Source of the DNA: Lachnospiraceae bacterium
GTDB lineage: Bacteria; Bacillota; Clostridia; Lachnospirales; Lachnospiraceae
Direction of reading: 5' to 3'
Assembly (NCBI GenBank): GCA_017513125.1
Contig: JAFWDI010000006.1
Location: 1 to 64,000 of the forward strand
Length of the DNA: 64,000 bases
Each line of letters begins with the position of its first letter. Position 1 is the first letter of the stretch. The notes beneath the pieces were generated by a model. That model was not told where the DNA came from and ran no database searches. It saw only the letters and a list, made by a program, of their open reading frames with translations. The translations under genes were made by a program, and so were the position numbers. Positions 27,297-35,742 of the stretch are shown in pieces.

Positions 27297-28188
27297 GTTC
27301 CTCTTTTTCCTTTCTGTCTCTTCTGCTGAGAAGGCGCGCCAGAAACGACGTTCCCTCTCTCTTGGTGATACCTCTGGGATCCAGGATATCCCGGAGGCTG
27401 TCTCCCAGCAGGTTGAAGATGATCACGCAGATCAGAATCACCATGCCGGGAAATATAAGCATCCAGGGAGCGGTCTGCATGTAGCGCTTTCCTTCGCTGA
27501 GCATGAAGCCCCACTCCGGTGTGGGCGGCTGCGAACCCAATCCCAGCAGGGACAGGCTCGCGAGCGTCAGAAGGTTGCTTCCGATATCCTGCGTGATCAG
27601 CACGATCAGGTACGGAATGACGTTCGGTACGATGTATCGGAACATGATCGCGGGCTTGCTCGCACCGGAGAGCCGCGCCTGCTCCACATAGTCTTCTTTC
27701 TTTATCGTGATCACCAGGGATCGCGTGACACGCGCGAACATGGTCCAGCTGATCACGGTCATGGCCAGAATCAGGTTTCTGGTGCCGGTGCCCAGCACTG
27801 CCACGATGGCAATGACGAACACGATGTGCGGGAACGCCAGCAGCATGTCCGTGACGCGCATCAGGATCGTGTCGACGATGCCGCCGAAGTAACCGGAGAC
27901 CATGCCGATCACGACGCCGATGACCGCCATCAGGAGCGTCACGACGATCGCGATCACGAGCGAAGTCTTTCCGCCGTAGAGCAGCCGGGACAGCAGACAG
28001 CGTCCCACCGCGTCCGTACCGAACGGATACTCGCGGCTCGGCGGCTGCAGAATCGCGTCGTAATTCTGCGCGATCGGGTCATGCGGCGCGATCGCTCCCG
28101 CAAAGATCGTGAGCAGCACGAACGCGATCGTGATGCACAGCATGATCATAAATTTTTTGTCATGGAGGGCCCGCTTCACGTAATACAT
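27277..28188 (-). CDS. ABC importer permease (DppC/NikC-like)
   Basis: The 303-residue inner-membrane protein has about six helices and the EAA loop GASKPAIMFRYIVPNVI that contacts the ATPases. The N-terminal FAGAIAPHDPIAQ segment is typical of DppC/NikC. An ATG at 28188 lies at good distance behind GGAGGTG. A GTG at 28194 would overlap the stop of the first permease but is too close to the ribosome site. It is the second gene of the operon. Confidence 0.93.
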   Translation of the reverse strand: MYYVKRALHDKKFMIMLCITIAFVLLTIFAGAIAPHDPIAQNYDAILQPPSREYPFGTDAVGRCLLSRLLYGGKTSLVIAIVVTLLMAVIGVVIGMVSGYFGGIVDTILMRVTDMLLAFPHIVFVIAIVAVLGTGTRNLILAMTVISWTMFARVTRSLVITIKKEDYVEQARLSGASKPAIMFRYIVPNVIPYLIVLITQDIGSNLLTLASLSLLGLGSQPPTPEWGFMLSEGKRYMQTAPWMLIFPGMVILICVIIFNLLGDSLRDILDPRGITKREGTSFLARLLSRRDRKEKEEHEEEMA

Positions 28189-28190
28189 GA

Positions 28191-29126
28191 TCACTCACCT
28201 CCCAGACGAAGCCGGGGATCCAGCACCCGGTAAAGAATGTCGACGGCCAGGTTTACACCGACGAAGATCAGTGCCATCCACACAACATATCCCTGGATCA
28301 GGTTATAGTCGCGGGCAGTCACCGCATCGGCCGCCATCTTTCCGACGCCCTGATAGCTGAAGACCGTCTCGACGATGGTCGCGCCTCCCAGCACGCCGCC
28401 GATGGACATGCCGAACATCGTGATGATCGACAGGAGCGCGTTCGGAAGGACGTGCTTCAGGTTCACTTTCCACTGCGGGATGCCCTTCGAGAGCAGACCG
28501 GTCACGTAATCCTTATTGATCTCCTCAAGGATGTTCGCGCGGAGACGGCGGATATAGGTCGCGGTCATCCACACGGACAATGTGATCGACGGCAGGATCA
28601 GGCCGATCACGTTATTTCCGCTTATGGACGGCAGCAGGTTCAGTTTTATCGCGAAAAAGTAGATCAGAAGCATACCCAGCCAGAAACTGGGCATGGAGAC
28701 TCCCACAAAGGAGAGAAAACGTATGATGTAATCCGCAAGTTTGTTTTTATAGACAGCCGAGAGGATACCCAGAGGAATCGAGAAAACGACCGTGATGGCC
28801 AGTGCGCAGACCGCGAGCTTGATCGTTCGCGGGAGACGTCTCGCCATCTCCTCCGCCACGGGATGATTATAAGAGACCGATTCGCCGAAATCGCCGCGCA
28901 GGGCATTTGCGACCCAGCGGCCGTAGCGGACCAGAAGCGGATCGTTCAGACCCAGCTCTTCGCGCTCGGCCTCCATGACTTCCGCGTCTCCGGAGACGCC
29001 CATATTCAGATATTTCATCGTGACGGGATCGGACGGTGCAAAAGAAAGCAGGAGAAACGTGAGAAATGTCACTCCGATCAGAACAGGAATCGTATGAAGA
29101 AGCCGTACAATGATGTATTTCAGCAT
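28191..29126 (-). CDS. ABC importer permease (DppB/NikB-like)
   Basis: The 311-residue protein opens with YIIVRLLHTIPVLIGVTFLT, the standard start of DppB/NikB permeases, and has six predicted helices with the cytoplasmic EAA loop (PQWKVNLKHVLPNALL). It is the first gene after the cobalamin riboswitch at 29168-29345 and starts the operon of two permeases, binding protein and fused ATPase. Confidence 0.93.
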   Translation of the reverse strand: MLKYIIVRLLHTIPVLIGVTFLTFLLLSFAPSDPVTMKYLNMGVSGDAEVMEAEREELGLNDPLLVRYGRWVANALRGDFGESVSYNHPVAEEMARRLPRTIKLAVCALAITVVFSIPLGILSAVYKNKLADYIIRFLSFVGVSMPSFWLGMLLIYFFAIKLNLLPSISGNNVIGLILPSITLSVWMTATYIRRLRANILEEINKDYVTGLLSKGIPQWKVNLKHVLPNALLSIITMFGMSIGGVLGGATIVETVFSYQGVGKMAADAVTARDYNLIQGYVVWMALIFVGVNLAVDILYRVLDPRLRLGGE

Positions 29127-29167
29127 GAAAAAGAGCCTTTCTTATACACCGTAAGATCAGCCGGACA

Positions 29168-29345
29168 TCGGAAAGAGCAGGTCTCCTGACTCGAGGTCAT
29201 CATCCTCTGCCGCCTTCCCGCTTTCGCAGTGGCATCTGTGGCATCGGACTCGCTCTCACAGTGGCGGGACCGTACCGGATTTTCACCGGTTTCCCTTTTC
29301 ACCTCCGCCCGCCGCGCAAAACGCGGCCCGGAGGCACTCTATCCT
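29168..29345 (-). promoter_or_regulatory. Cobalamin (B12) riboswitch
   Basis: The minus strand has the conserved elements of the adenosylcobalamin aptamer in order: GGGAAACCGGTGAAAATCCGG, a GGTCCCGCCACTGTGA segment (B12 box region), and the closing GAGTCAGGAGACCTGC. It lies in the leader of the ABC-transporter operon, which starts at 29126. With B12 bound, such elements normally reduce expression of the downstream genes. The rest of this 327-base gap, up to larE, holds the promoter. Confidence 0.95.
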
Positions 29346-29382
29346 GTAAAAAGAGATACAAGAATTAAGTACTTATGGAATA

Positions 29383-29411
29383 ATAATAGGTGCGTATTCA
29401 GAATAGAACAA
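29383..29411 (-). promoter_or_regulatory. Predicted promoter upstream of the riboswitch
   Basis: On the minus strand TTGTTC (29406-29411) and TATTAT (29383-29388) are 17 bases apart, about 40 bases upstream of the riboswitch. Confidence 0.6.
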
Positions 29412-29453
29412 TATTACGGCATTGATAAAAGAATGTCTGGATTTGACAAGCTA

Positions 29454-30284
29454 TTACAAATCATCCCTTTCCAGACTCTCGTTCAGGCTCCCCGTCCGGT
29501 AACCCAGAAGATCCGCGGCGGCATAGGAGAAACCGATCTGCCGCAGCCGCCCGTAAATGTTCGCCGCGAGCGCAGAATCCGTCAGGTCCTTCCTGCGCTC
29601 CGGCGCGACTTCGATCCGGGCCACGCCCCCTTCGTGCACGCGCACCCGGACCTGGTCAAAGCCCAGCGACGTCAGATACTCTTCCGCTTCTCCGACCATC
29701 CGGAGTTTCTCATCCGTGATCCGCTCCCCGTAGGGAACGCGCGAGGCGAGGCAGGCCGCGGACGGCTTCTTCCAGGTGGGCAATGCCATCTCCCGCGACA
29801 GCGCACGGATCTCCTGCTTCGACAGGCCCGCCGTCTTCAGCGGGCTGGCGATGCCGAGCTCCCCGAGAGCCCTCATCCCCGGCCGGTAGTCGCCGTCGTC
29901 ATCGGTATTTGAGCCTTCCGCCACGACGGAAAAGCCGCGCTCCGCGGCGGCCGCCGTGATCTTTTCGAACAGCGCGCGCTTGCACAGGTAGCAGCGGTCC
30001 GGCGGGTTCTCCCGAAATCCCGGGATGGCGTCCGCCTCCGCGGTCAGGATCACGTGTTCGATCCCCCGCTCTTCGCAGAAACGCACCGCCTCATCCAGCT
30101 CGCGGTCCGGGACCCAGGCCGCCTTCACGGTCACCGCCAGGACCCGGTCCCCCAGCGCCTCCTTCGCGGCGGCCAGCAGAAACGTCGAGTCCACGCCGGA
30201 TGAAAACGCGACGGCACAGCCGGCCGTCGCTTTCAGGATGCCCAGAAGGGTCTTTTTCTTCTCTTTCAGTTCTTCACTCAGCAT
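29454..30284 (-). CDS. larE: Nickel-pincer cofactor sulfur transferase LarE
   Basis: The 276-residue protein has the PP-loop AFSSGVDSTFLLAA near residue 27 for ATP-dependent AMPylation. The segment AACLASRVPYGE holds the cysteine that in single-turnover LarE enzymes donates its own sulfur to the nicotinic-acid precursor. A CYLCK pair is also present. LarE acts after LarB and before LarC in making the NPN cofactor of lactate racemase and related enzymes. It is the last gene of the larB-larC-larE series. Confidence 0.94.
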   Translation of the reverse strand: MLSEELKEKKKTLLGILKATAGCAVAFSSGVDSTFLLAAAKEALGDRVLAVTVKAAWVPDRELDEAVRFCEERGIEHVILTAEADAIPGFRENPPDRCYLCKRALFEKITAAAAERGFSVVAEGSNTDDDGDYRPGMRALGELGIASPLKTAGLSKQEIRALSREMALPTWKKPSAACLASRVPYGERITDEKLRMVGEAEEYLTSLGFDQVRVRVHEGGVARIEVAPERRKDLTDSALAANIYGRLRQIGFSYAAADLLGYRTGSLNESLERDDL

Positions 30285-30303
30285 GGTTCTCTCCCGCTGC
30301 CGC

Positions 30304-31665
30304 TCACAGTTTCTCTTCGATCCTCCGGCGGACCTCCTCGAGGCTCATCCCCCGCTCCGCCGCGATCCGTGCGAGATCCTCATACTCAAGCTTCGCGCGC
30401 TTCACGCCGTAGCCCTCGGCGACCTTCCGGCGCACCGGCCCGAATTCCGTCTCCAGTGTCTCGATCCGGCGGTCCATGACGTACCTTCGTGTCTCCGTCT
30501 CGCGGATCCCGATCGTCGTCGTATGCGCGAAGATCAGGCCGACCATCTTCTCTCTCATATCCGCCGTGCACATCACGCGGATCAGGGTGCCCGGGCGGCC
30601 CTTCTTCATGCCGACCGGAACCGTGTAGACCTCGCGGGCGCCGCCTTCCAGGATGCGCTCGCATGCGTAGGCGACAGCCTCCGCGGTCATGTCGTCGACA
30701 TTGGCCGACAGTTCATAAATGATTCCGTGGTCGTCCGCATTGGAAGGCAATGCCGCGCCGGCGCAGTCGTCCGTCGTCCCGCTCTCCCCGAGCATGGCCC
30801 GCACGCAGTTCGCCGCCTCGAAGTCTTTCTTACCCATGCCGTAGCCGGTCTTCTCCGTGCGCATGACGGGCATATCCCCGAAGCGCGTCACGAAGTGCTT
30901 CAGCAGCGCTGCGCCGGTCGGCGTGCAGAGCTCGCCGCGGATCTTTCCTCCGTAGATCGGGACGCCCTCCAGGATGCGCGCCGTCGCGGGCGCGGGCACC
31001 GGCAGGATCCCGTGGGCACACTTCACTTCGCCTCTTCCGACGTGGACAGGCGAGCAGACGACTTCGTCGGGCGCGATCTCGTGCATCAGCAGGCAGACCG
31101 CGGCGACGTCGGCGACCGCGTCGAGGCTGCCGACCTCGTGGAAATGAATGTCCGTGACCGGCACGCCGTGCACCGCCGACTCCGCATCCGCGATGAGCCC
31201 GTAGACCGCCAGGATGTCGTCCTGCACGCTCTCCGGGATGTTCATGTGGCCGCGGACGATGTGTTCGATGTCGTGCATGCCGTAGTGTGTGTGACCGGCA
31301 TGGTCATGATGGTGATGCTCATGATCATGGTCATGTTCGTGATCATGGTGATGCCCGCTATCGTGGTCATGATCGTGATCATGATCGTGGCCGTGATCAT
31401 GGTGATGCCCGTGATCATGATGATGCGCATGCTCATGATCATGCGCATGCTCCGCACCCTCCTCGGCCCCGTGCACCAGCACGGACATATGCGTGCCCGT
31501 GATCCCGCACTTCACCGACGGTTCCGGGCAGTACTCCACGCCCGGAACGCCCAGCGCATTCAGTTTTTCCGTGAAGCCGGCCGGATCCGGAAGCAGCTCC
31601 AGCAGAGCCGCGGTCAGCATGTCGCCCGCCGCGCCCATGCCGCAGTCCAGATATAAAACCCTCAT
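30304..31665 (-). CDS. larC: Nickel insertase LarC
   Basis: This 453-residue protein inserts nickel into the pyridinium dithiocarboxylate precursor using CTP. The N-terminal YLDCGMGAAGDM and the C-terminal KKGRPGTLIRV are typical. It is a single continuous frame, while some lactobacilli split it into larC1 and larC2 with a frameshift. Residues about 73-130 are an unusually long His/Asp repeat (31275-31449) that probably stores or binds nickel. Its start overlaps the stop of larB by ATGA. No larA homologue is seen in the window. Confidence 0.95.
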   Translation of the reverse strand: MRVLYLDCGMGAAGDMLTAALLELLPDPAGFTEKLNALGVPGVEYCPEPSVKCGITGTHMSVLVHGAEEGAEHAHDHEHAHHHDHGHHHDHGHDHDHDHDHDSGHHHDHEHDHDHEHHHHDHAGHTHYGMHDIEHIVRGHMNIPESVQDDILAVYGLIADAESAVHGVPVTDIHFHEVGSLDAVADVAAVCLLMHEIAPDEVVCSPVHVGRGEVKCAHGILPVPAPATARILEGVPIYGGKIRGELCTPTGAALLKHFVTRFGDMPVMRTEKTGYGMGKKDFEAANCVRAMLGESGTTDDCAGAALPSNADDHGIIYELSANVDDMTAEAVAYACERILEGGAREVYTVPVGMKKGRPGTLIRVMCTADMREKMVGLIFAHTTTIGIRETETRRYVMDRRIETLETEFGPVRRKVAEGYGVKRAKLEYEDLARIAAERGMSLEEVRRRIEEKL

Positions 31666-32453
31666 CGTCTGGCCTCCATGTGATTGATCATATTCGCGAG
31701 GTAGCCCGCGCCGAAGCCGTTGTCGATATTCACGACCGAGACTCCGCTCGCGCAGGAATTCAGCATCGACAGAAGCGCCGAGATGCCGCCGAACGAAGCG
31801 CCGTAGCCGACGCTCGTGGGCACCGCGATCACGGGGCAGTCCGCCAGCCCGCCGACCACGCTCGCGAGCGCGCCCTCCATGCCGGCGACCGCCACGATCA
31901 CGCTCGCGCTCATGATATCCTCGCGGTGCGACATCAGCCGGTGCAGCCCCGCCACGCCGACGTCGTAGAGCCGCACGACCTCGCTGCCGTGGATCTCGGC
32001 GGTCAGTGCCGCCTCCTCCGCCACCGGGATGTCGCTCGTGCCGCCGGTCGCGACCACGACCTTCCCGATGCCGTCCGGCTCGGGCATGCCGCCGATGACC
32101 GCGAGGCGGGCGTCCTCATGATACTCGATATCCGCCTGTTCCCCCGCGGGCAGCTCCGCCTCCAGGGCCGCCTTCACCTGCGCGAAGCACGCCGCGTCGA
32201 TCCGGGTGACCAGCACCCGGTCCTGCCCGTGCCGCCGCATGACCCCGACGATCCCGGCGATCTGCTCCGGCGTCTTTCCCGCGCCGTAGATGACCTCGGG
32301 CGCGCCCTGCAGCACGCGGCGGTGCAGGTCCACCTTCGCGAAGCCGATGTCCTCGTAAGGCTCGTTCTTCAGTTTCAGCAGCGCTTCGTCCACGGAGAGG
32401 TCCCCGTTCCGGACCGCCTCGAGGATGTGTTTCGTTTCATTGATCATGTGCAT
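31662..32453 (-). CDS. larB: NaAD carboxylase/hydrolase LarB
   Basis: The 263-residue protein carboxylates nicotinic acid adenine dinucleotide, the first step to the nickel-pincer cofactor. The N-terminal helical part is followed by a PurE-like C-terminal domain with ATGGTSDIPVAEEA and the glycine-rich GAGYLANMINH end. The ATG at 32453 is only 3 bases from GGAGG, so the ATG two codons later (32447) may be the true start. It lies 33 bases after the iron-type alcohol dehydrogenase gene. Confidence 0.94.
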   Translation of the reverse strand: MHMINETKHILEAVRNGDLSVDEALLKLKNEPYEDIGFAKVDLHRRVLQGAPEVIYGAGKTPEQIAGIVGVMRRHGQDRVLVTRIDAACFAQVKAALEAELPAGEQADIEYHEDARLAVIGGMPEPDGIGKVVVATGGTSDIPVAEEAALTAEIHGSEVVRLYDVGVAGLHRLMSHREDIMSASVIVAVAGMEGALASVVGGLADCPVIAVPTSVGYGASFGGISALLSMLNSCASGVSVVNIDNGFGAGYLANMINHMEARR

Positions 32454-32486
32454 GATCCTCCGCGCGCCGGGCGCGCTTTTCGCCTC

Positions 32487-33653
32487 TTATTTCCAGGATG
32501 CCTTCCAGATCGACAGCATGTCCTCGTTCGACAGGATCAGCGGATCCGAATTCGGAATGCCGCCGCTCACGGTGCGGCACTTCGCGGGATAGAGCTCCAG
32601 CTCCTCCTCGGTGATTCCGTAATCGCTCATCTTCAGGTCCGCGCAGCCCACGTCCGCGATCAGACGGTCGAGCGCCTCGACGAACGCCTTTCCGGACTTC
32701 TGATGGTAGCGGCCCATCGCGCGCGCCATCTTCAGCATCTGCTCCTCGCAGGCCTCGCGCTGCGCGAAGAAATCGTAGTACGCGTGCGAGATCATGATCA
32801 GGCCGGCGCCGTGCGGCAGGTCCGGATGGAAGCTGCCCATCGTGTGCTCCATGGTGTGCTCGGAATTGCACATCATGTAATAGCCCGCGTACGAGTTTGC
32901 GAGCGCCATGTAGGCTCTGGCCTCGCGGTCATTGCCGTCCGCGACCGCGCGCGGCAGGTACTTCGCGACGTACTCGATGGTCTTCAGCGCGAACATCTCC
33001 GCCATCGGGTGGCAGTAGCGGTTGATCACGGTCTCCGACGCGTGGAAGAACGCGTCCATGCCCTGATACGCCGTGAATTTCGGAGGGACGCTCATCATGA
33101 GCTCGCTGTCGACGACCGAGAGCACGGGCTGCAGGGTCGGATAGACGATCGCGGTCTTCTCGTTCGTCGCGTCGTTCGAAATGACGCCGCCGCAGTCGAC
33201 CTCGCTCGCGGTTCCGGCGCTCGTCGTAATGCACACGAGCGGAGCGGCCTTCTTCTCAGGAGTCTGCTTTCCGCCGGCGCCGCAGTGCGCGTAATCCCAG
33301 ATGTCGCCGGGGTTCGTCATCATCAGGGCAATGCACTTCGAGCAGTCCATGACCGAACCGCCGCCCAGCGCGACCACGAAATCGCAGCCGGTCTCCTTCG
33401 CCTTCGCCGCGCCGTCCATGACGTTCTCGCGCGTGGGATTCGGACGGATCTCCGGAAAGAGCTCGTACGGCACGCCGGCCAGATCCAGCTCCTTCTGCAG
33501 GCGGTCCAGATAGCCGTACTTCTTCACGGAAGTGCCGTTCGTGGTCACGATCAGCGCCTTCGTCCCGGGAAGCTTCTCATCATGCAGTTCATTCAGCTTT
33601 CCCTCGCCGAACAGCACTCTGGTGGGCATGTCAAACTCAAACGAATAATACAT
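32487..33653 (-). CDS. Iron-containing alcohol dehydrogenase (type III)
   Basis: The 388-residue protein has the NAD-binding GGGSVMDCSK and the iron-ligand motifs GMDAFFHASE and HTMEHTMGSFH..LPHGAGL. It belongs to the Fe-ADH family, whose members reduce or oxidise alcohols or aldehydes such as butanol or lactaldehyde. The substrate is not predictable. It starts the transcript that continues into larB-larC-larE, so it may act with a nickel-pincer enzyme on a 2-hydroxy acid or sugar. AAAGGAGAG precedes the ATG. Confidence 0.92.
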   Translation of the reverse strand: MYYSFEFDMPTRVLFGEGKLNELHDEKLPGTKALIVTTNGTSVKKYGYLDRLQKELDLAGVPYELFPEIRPNPTRENVMDGAAKAKETGCDFVVALGGGSVMDCSKCIALMMTNPGDIWDYAHCGAGGKQTPEKKAAPLVCITTSAGTASEVDCGGVISNDATNEKTAIVYPTLQPVLSVVDSELMMSVPPKFTAYQGMDAFFHASETVINRYCHPMAEMFALKTIEYVAKYLPRAVADGNDREARAYMALANSYAGYYMMCNSEHTMEHTMGSFHPDLPHGAGLIMISHAYYDFFAQREACEEQMLKMARAMGRYHQKSGKAFVEALDRLIADVGCADLKMSDYGITEEELELYPAKCRTVSGGIPNSDPLILSNEDMLSIWKASWK

Positions 33654-33710
33654 ATGCTCTCCTTTCGTTCATGCGTATCTGCCCTCTTCGGGCAGCAAAA
33701 TTCCTCTTAT

Positions 33711-33739
33711 ACAATATCATATATCGGGCCGGTTTGTAA
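33711..33739 (-). promoter_or_regulatory. Predicted promoter of the ADH-larBCE operon
   Basis: TTACAA (33734-33739) and TATTGT (33711-33716) are 17 bases apart on the minus strand, upstream of the alcohol dehydrogenase gene. Confidence 0.5.
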
Positions 33740-33765
33740 CCGCGCGGCTCTCCCCGGTCCGTGCG

Positions 33766-34989
33766 CTAACAGGATGACGCCTCTGTCCTGAGAATGTCAT
33801 ACGGCCGCAGCTCGATGCCCAGATCGGGCAGGATCACCTGCCCGGGATGCGGGCAGCTCTGCACGGGATGTCCCCCGGCGTCCCGCAGGCCGCGCACCCT
33901 CACCGGAACGTCTCCGCCGTCCGGCCGCATGACCACGATCTCATCCCCGACCGAGAATTTGTTTTTCTGCCGGAAGAAACAGCGTCCCTCCGCGTCCCGC
34001 TCGATCAGTCCGAGATACCGGGCGGTCTGCTCCGCCTGTCCGCCTTCATAGTCCTGTGCGGACGCGTCCGGCTGACCGAAAAAGAACCCCGTGCAGAACT
34101 CTCTGGCGCCTCCCTGCCTGATCTCCGCGAGGTAGGACGGAACGTTCGCTTCATAGGTCTCCCGCGAACGCGCCAGATCATCCAGCGCCCTGCGGTAGGC
34201 GCGCGCCACGCCCGCGACGTAGAGCGCGTTCTTCATGCGGCCCTCGACCTTCAGACTGTCAATGCCGGCTTCGGCCAGCTCCGGCAGATGGTCGATCATG
34301 CAGAGGTCCTTCGAGAAATACAGATACGTCCCCCGCGCATCCTCCTCCACCGGGAAATACGTGCCCGGGCGGGTCGCCTCCTCCAGCCTGTACGAAAACC
34401 GGCACGGATGCGTGCACGCTCCGCGGTTCGCGTCGCGTCCGGTCAGGAAAGAGCTGATCAGGCAGCGCCCCGAATACGAGATGCACATGGCGCCGTGCAC
34501 GAAGCATTCGATCTCCATGTCTTCCGGAATCTCCGCGCGGATCTTCCGGAGCTCGGCCAGACTCAGCTCGCGGGCCGCCACCAGCCTGCGCACTCCGAGT
34601 TCGTACCAGAACCGCCAGGTCTCCGCGTTCGTGTTGTTCGCCTGCGTGGAGATGTGCACGGGCACTTCCGGCGCGCACTCCCGCGCGGCGCGGAACATGC
34701 CCGGGTCCGAGATGATGAAGCCGTCCGCTCCCGCCGCGGCATACACGGGCAGGAGCTCTCTCGCGGCGGCGATGTCGCCGTCACGTGCGAAGACGTTCGC
34801 CGCGACATACACCTTCACGCCGCGCTCGTGCGCGAACGCGGCCGACTCCGCCATCTCCGGCAGCGTAAAGTTCCCGGCCTTCGCGCGCAGGCTCAGCCGC
34901 TCACCGCCGATATAGACCGCATCCGCTCCGTATAAAACAGCGACCCGGAGCGTCTCCGGGTCACGTGCTGGGATGAGAAGCTCAGGCAT
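33766..34989 (-). CDS. U32-family peptidase-like protein
   Basis: The 407-residue protein starts [20 protein letters not shown] and carries the U32 signature region around residue 165 ([16 protein letters not shown], then CTHPCRFSY). Bacterial relatives with this core (TrhP, RlhA) take part in hydroxylation of tRNA or rRNA rather than classical proteolysis. The four cysteines around the signature fit an iron-sulfur or metal site. Its start overlaps the end of cysE by 8 bases, so the two are co-transcribed. Confidence 0.9.
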   Translation of the reverse strand: MPELLIPARDPETLRVAVLYGADAVYIGGERLSLRAKAGNFTLPEMAESAAFAHERGVKVYVAANVFARDGDIAAARELLPVYAAAGADGFIISDPGMFRAARECAPEVPVHISTQANNTNAETWRFWYELGVRRLVAARELSLAELRKIRAEIPEDMEIECFVHGAMCISYSGRCLISSFLTGRDANRGACTHPCRFSYRLEEATRPGTYFPVEEDARGTYLYFSKDLCMIDHLPELAEAGIDSLKVEGRMKNALYVAGVARAYRRALDDLARSRETYEANVPSYLAEIRQGGAREFCTGFFFGQPDASAQDYEGGQAEQTARYLGLIERDAEGRCFFRQKNKFSVGDEIVVMRPDGGDVPVRVRGLRDAGGHPVQSCPHPGQVILPDLGIELRPYDILRTEASSC

Positions 34990-35671
34990 CGCGCTCCTCC
35001 AGTTTTTTCTTTATTTCGTCGATCATCGAACGCAGCTCGGCATTCTCCGCCTTCAGGTTCTCGATCTCGGTCTCCAGCGGATCCGGCAGATCCTCGTGCT
35101 GCAGCTTCGTCTGCGGAGCGCTGTGGTCTTTCCGCTCGACGACATGGCCGGGGACGCCGACCACCGTCGAGTTCGGCGGGACGGGCTGGATCACGACCGA
35201 ACCCGCGCCGATCTTCGAGTTCTCCCCGACTTCGAACGAGCCGAGGACTTTCGCGCCCGCACTCACCATGACATTGTCCCCCAGGGTGGGGTGGCGCTTT
35301 CCCTTCTCCTTACCGGTACCGCCGAGGGTGACGCCCTGGTACAGCGTGACATTGTCCCCGATCTCGGAGGTCTCGCCGATCACGACGCCGTGGCCGTGGT
35401 CGATGAACAGGCCCTTCCCGATCTTCGCGCCGGGGTGGATCTCGATGCCGGTCTTCCGGGCCGTCAGCTGCGAGATCAGCCGCGCCGGGAAGTAATACCC
35501 CTTCTGATACAGGCGATGCGCGAGGCGGTACCAGAAGATCGCGTGAAACGACGGGTACAGGAAGACCTCCGCGTCCGAGTGGATCGCGGGGTCGCGCTCG
35601 CGGATGACTTTCGTCTCCTCACGGATAAATTTTTTCAGATCGCGGATCGGATCCGTCACTTTTCTGCTCAT
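34982..35671 (-). CDS. cysE: Serine O-acetyltransferase
   Basis: The 229-residue protein makes O-acetylserine for cysteine synthesis. It has the left-handed beta-helix with hexapeptide repeats ([46 protein letters not shown]). The His and Asp of the active site are visible in FIDHGHG. The last 45 residues form a charged coiled coil rather than the usual Ile-ending tail that binds cysteine synthase. The start at 35671 follows AGGAG; the frame extends upstream without support. Confidence 0.94.
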   Translation of the reverse strand: MSRKVTDPIRDLKKFIREETKVIRERDPAIHSDAEVFLYPSFHAIFWYRLAHRLYQKGYYFPARLISQLTARKTGIEIHPGAKIGKGLFIDHGHGVVIGETSEIGDNVTLYQGVTLGGTGKEKGKRHPTLGDNVMVSAGAKVLGSFEVGENSKIGAGSVVIQPVPPNSTVVGVPGHVVERKDHSAPQTKLQHEDLPDPLETEIENLKAENAELRSMIDEIKKKLEERDA

Positions 35672-35742
35672 AACCGTCTCCTGTCGAAGCCGCGGCCCGG
35701 AGGCCGGCGACCAACCTATCATTTTGCTTATATTTTCCGACT

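Noticed and set aside
31275-31449. Short repeated units that could look like a tandem repeat or CRISPR array
   Set aside because: The repeat is in frame and encodes the His/Asp region of LarC; there are no spacers of constant length and no cas genes.
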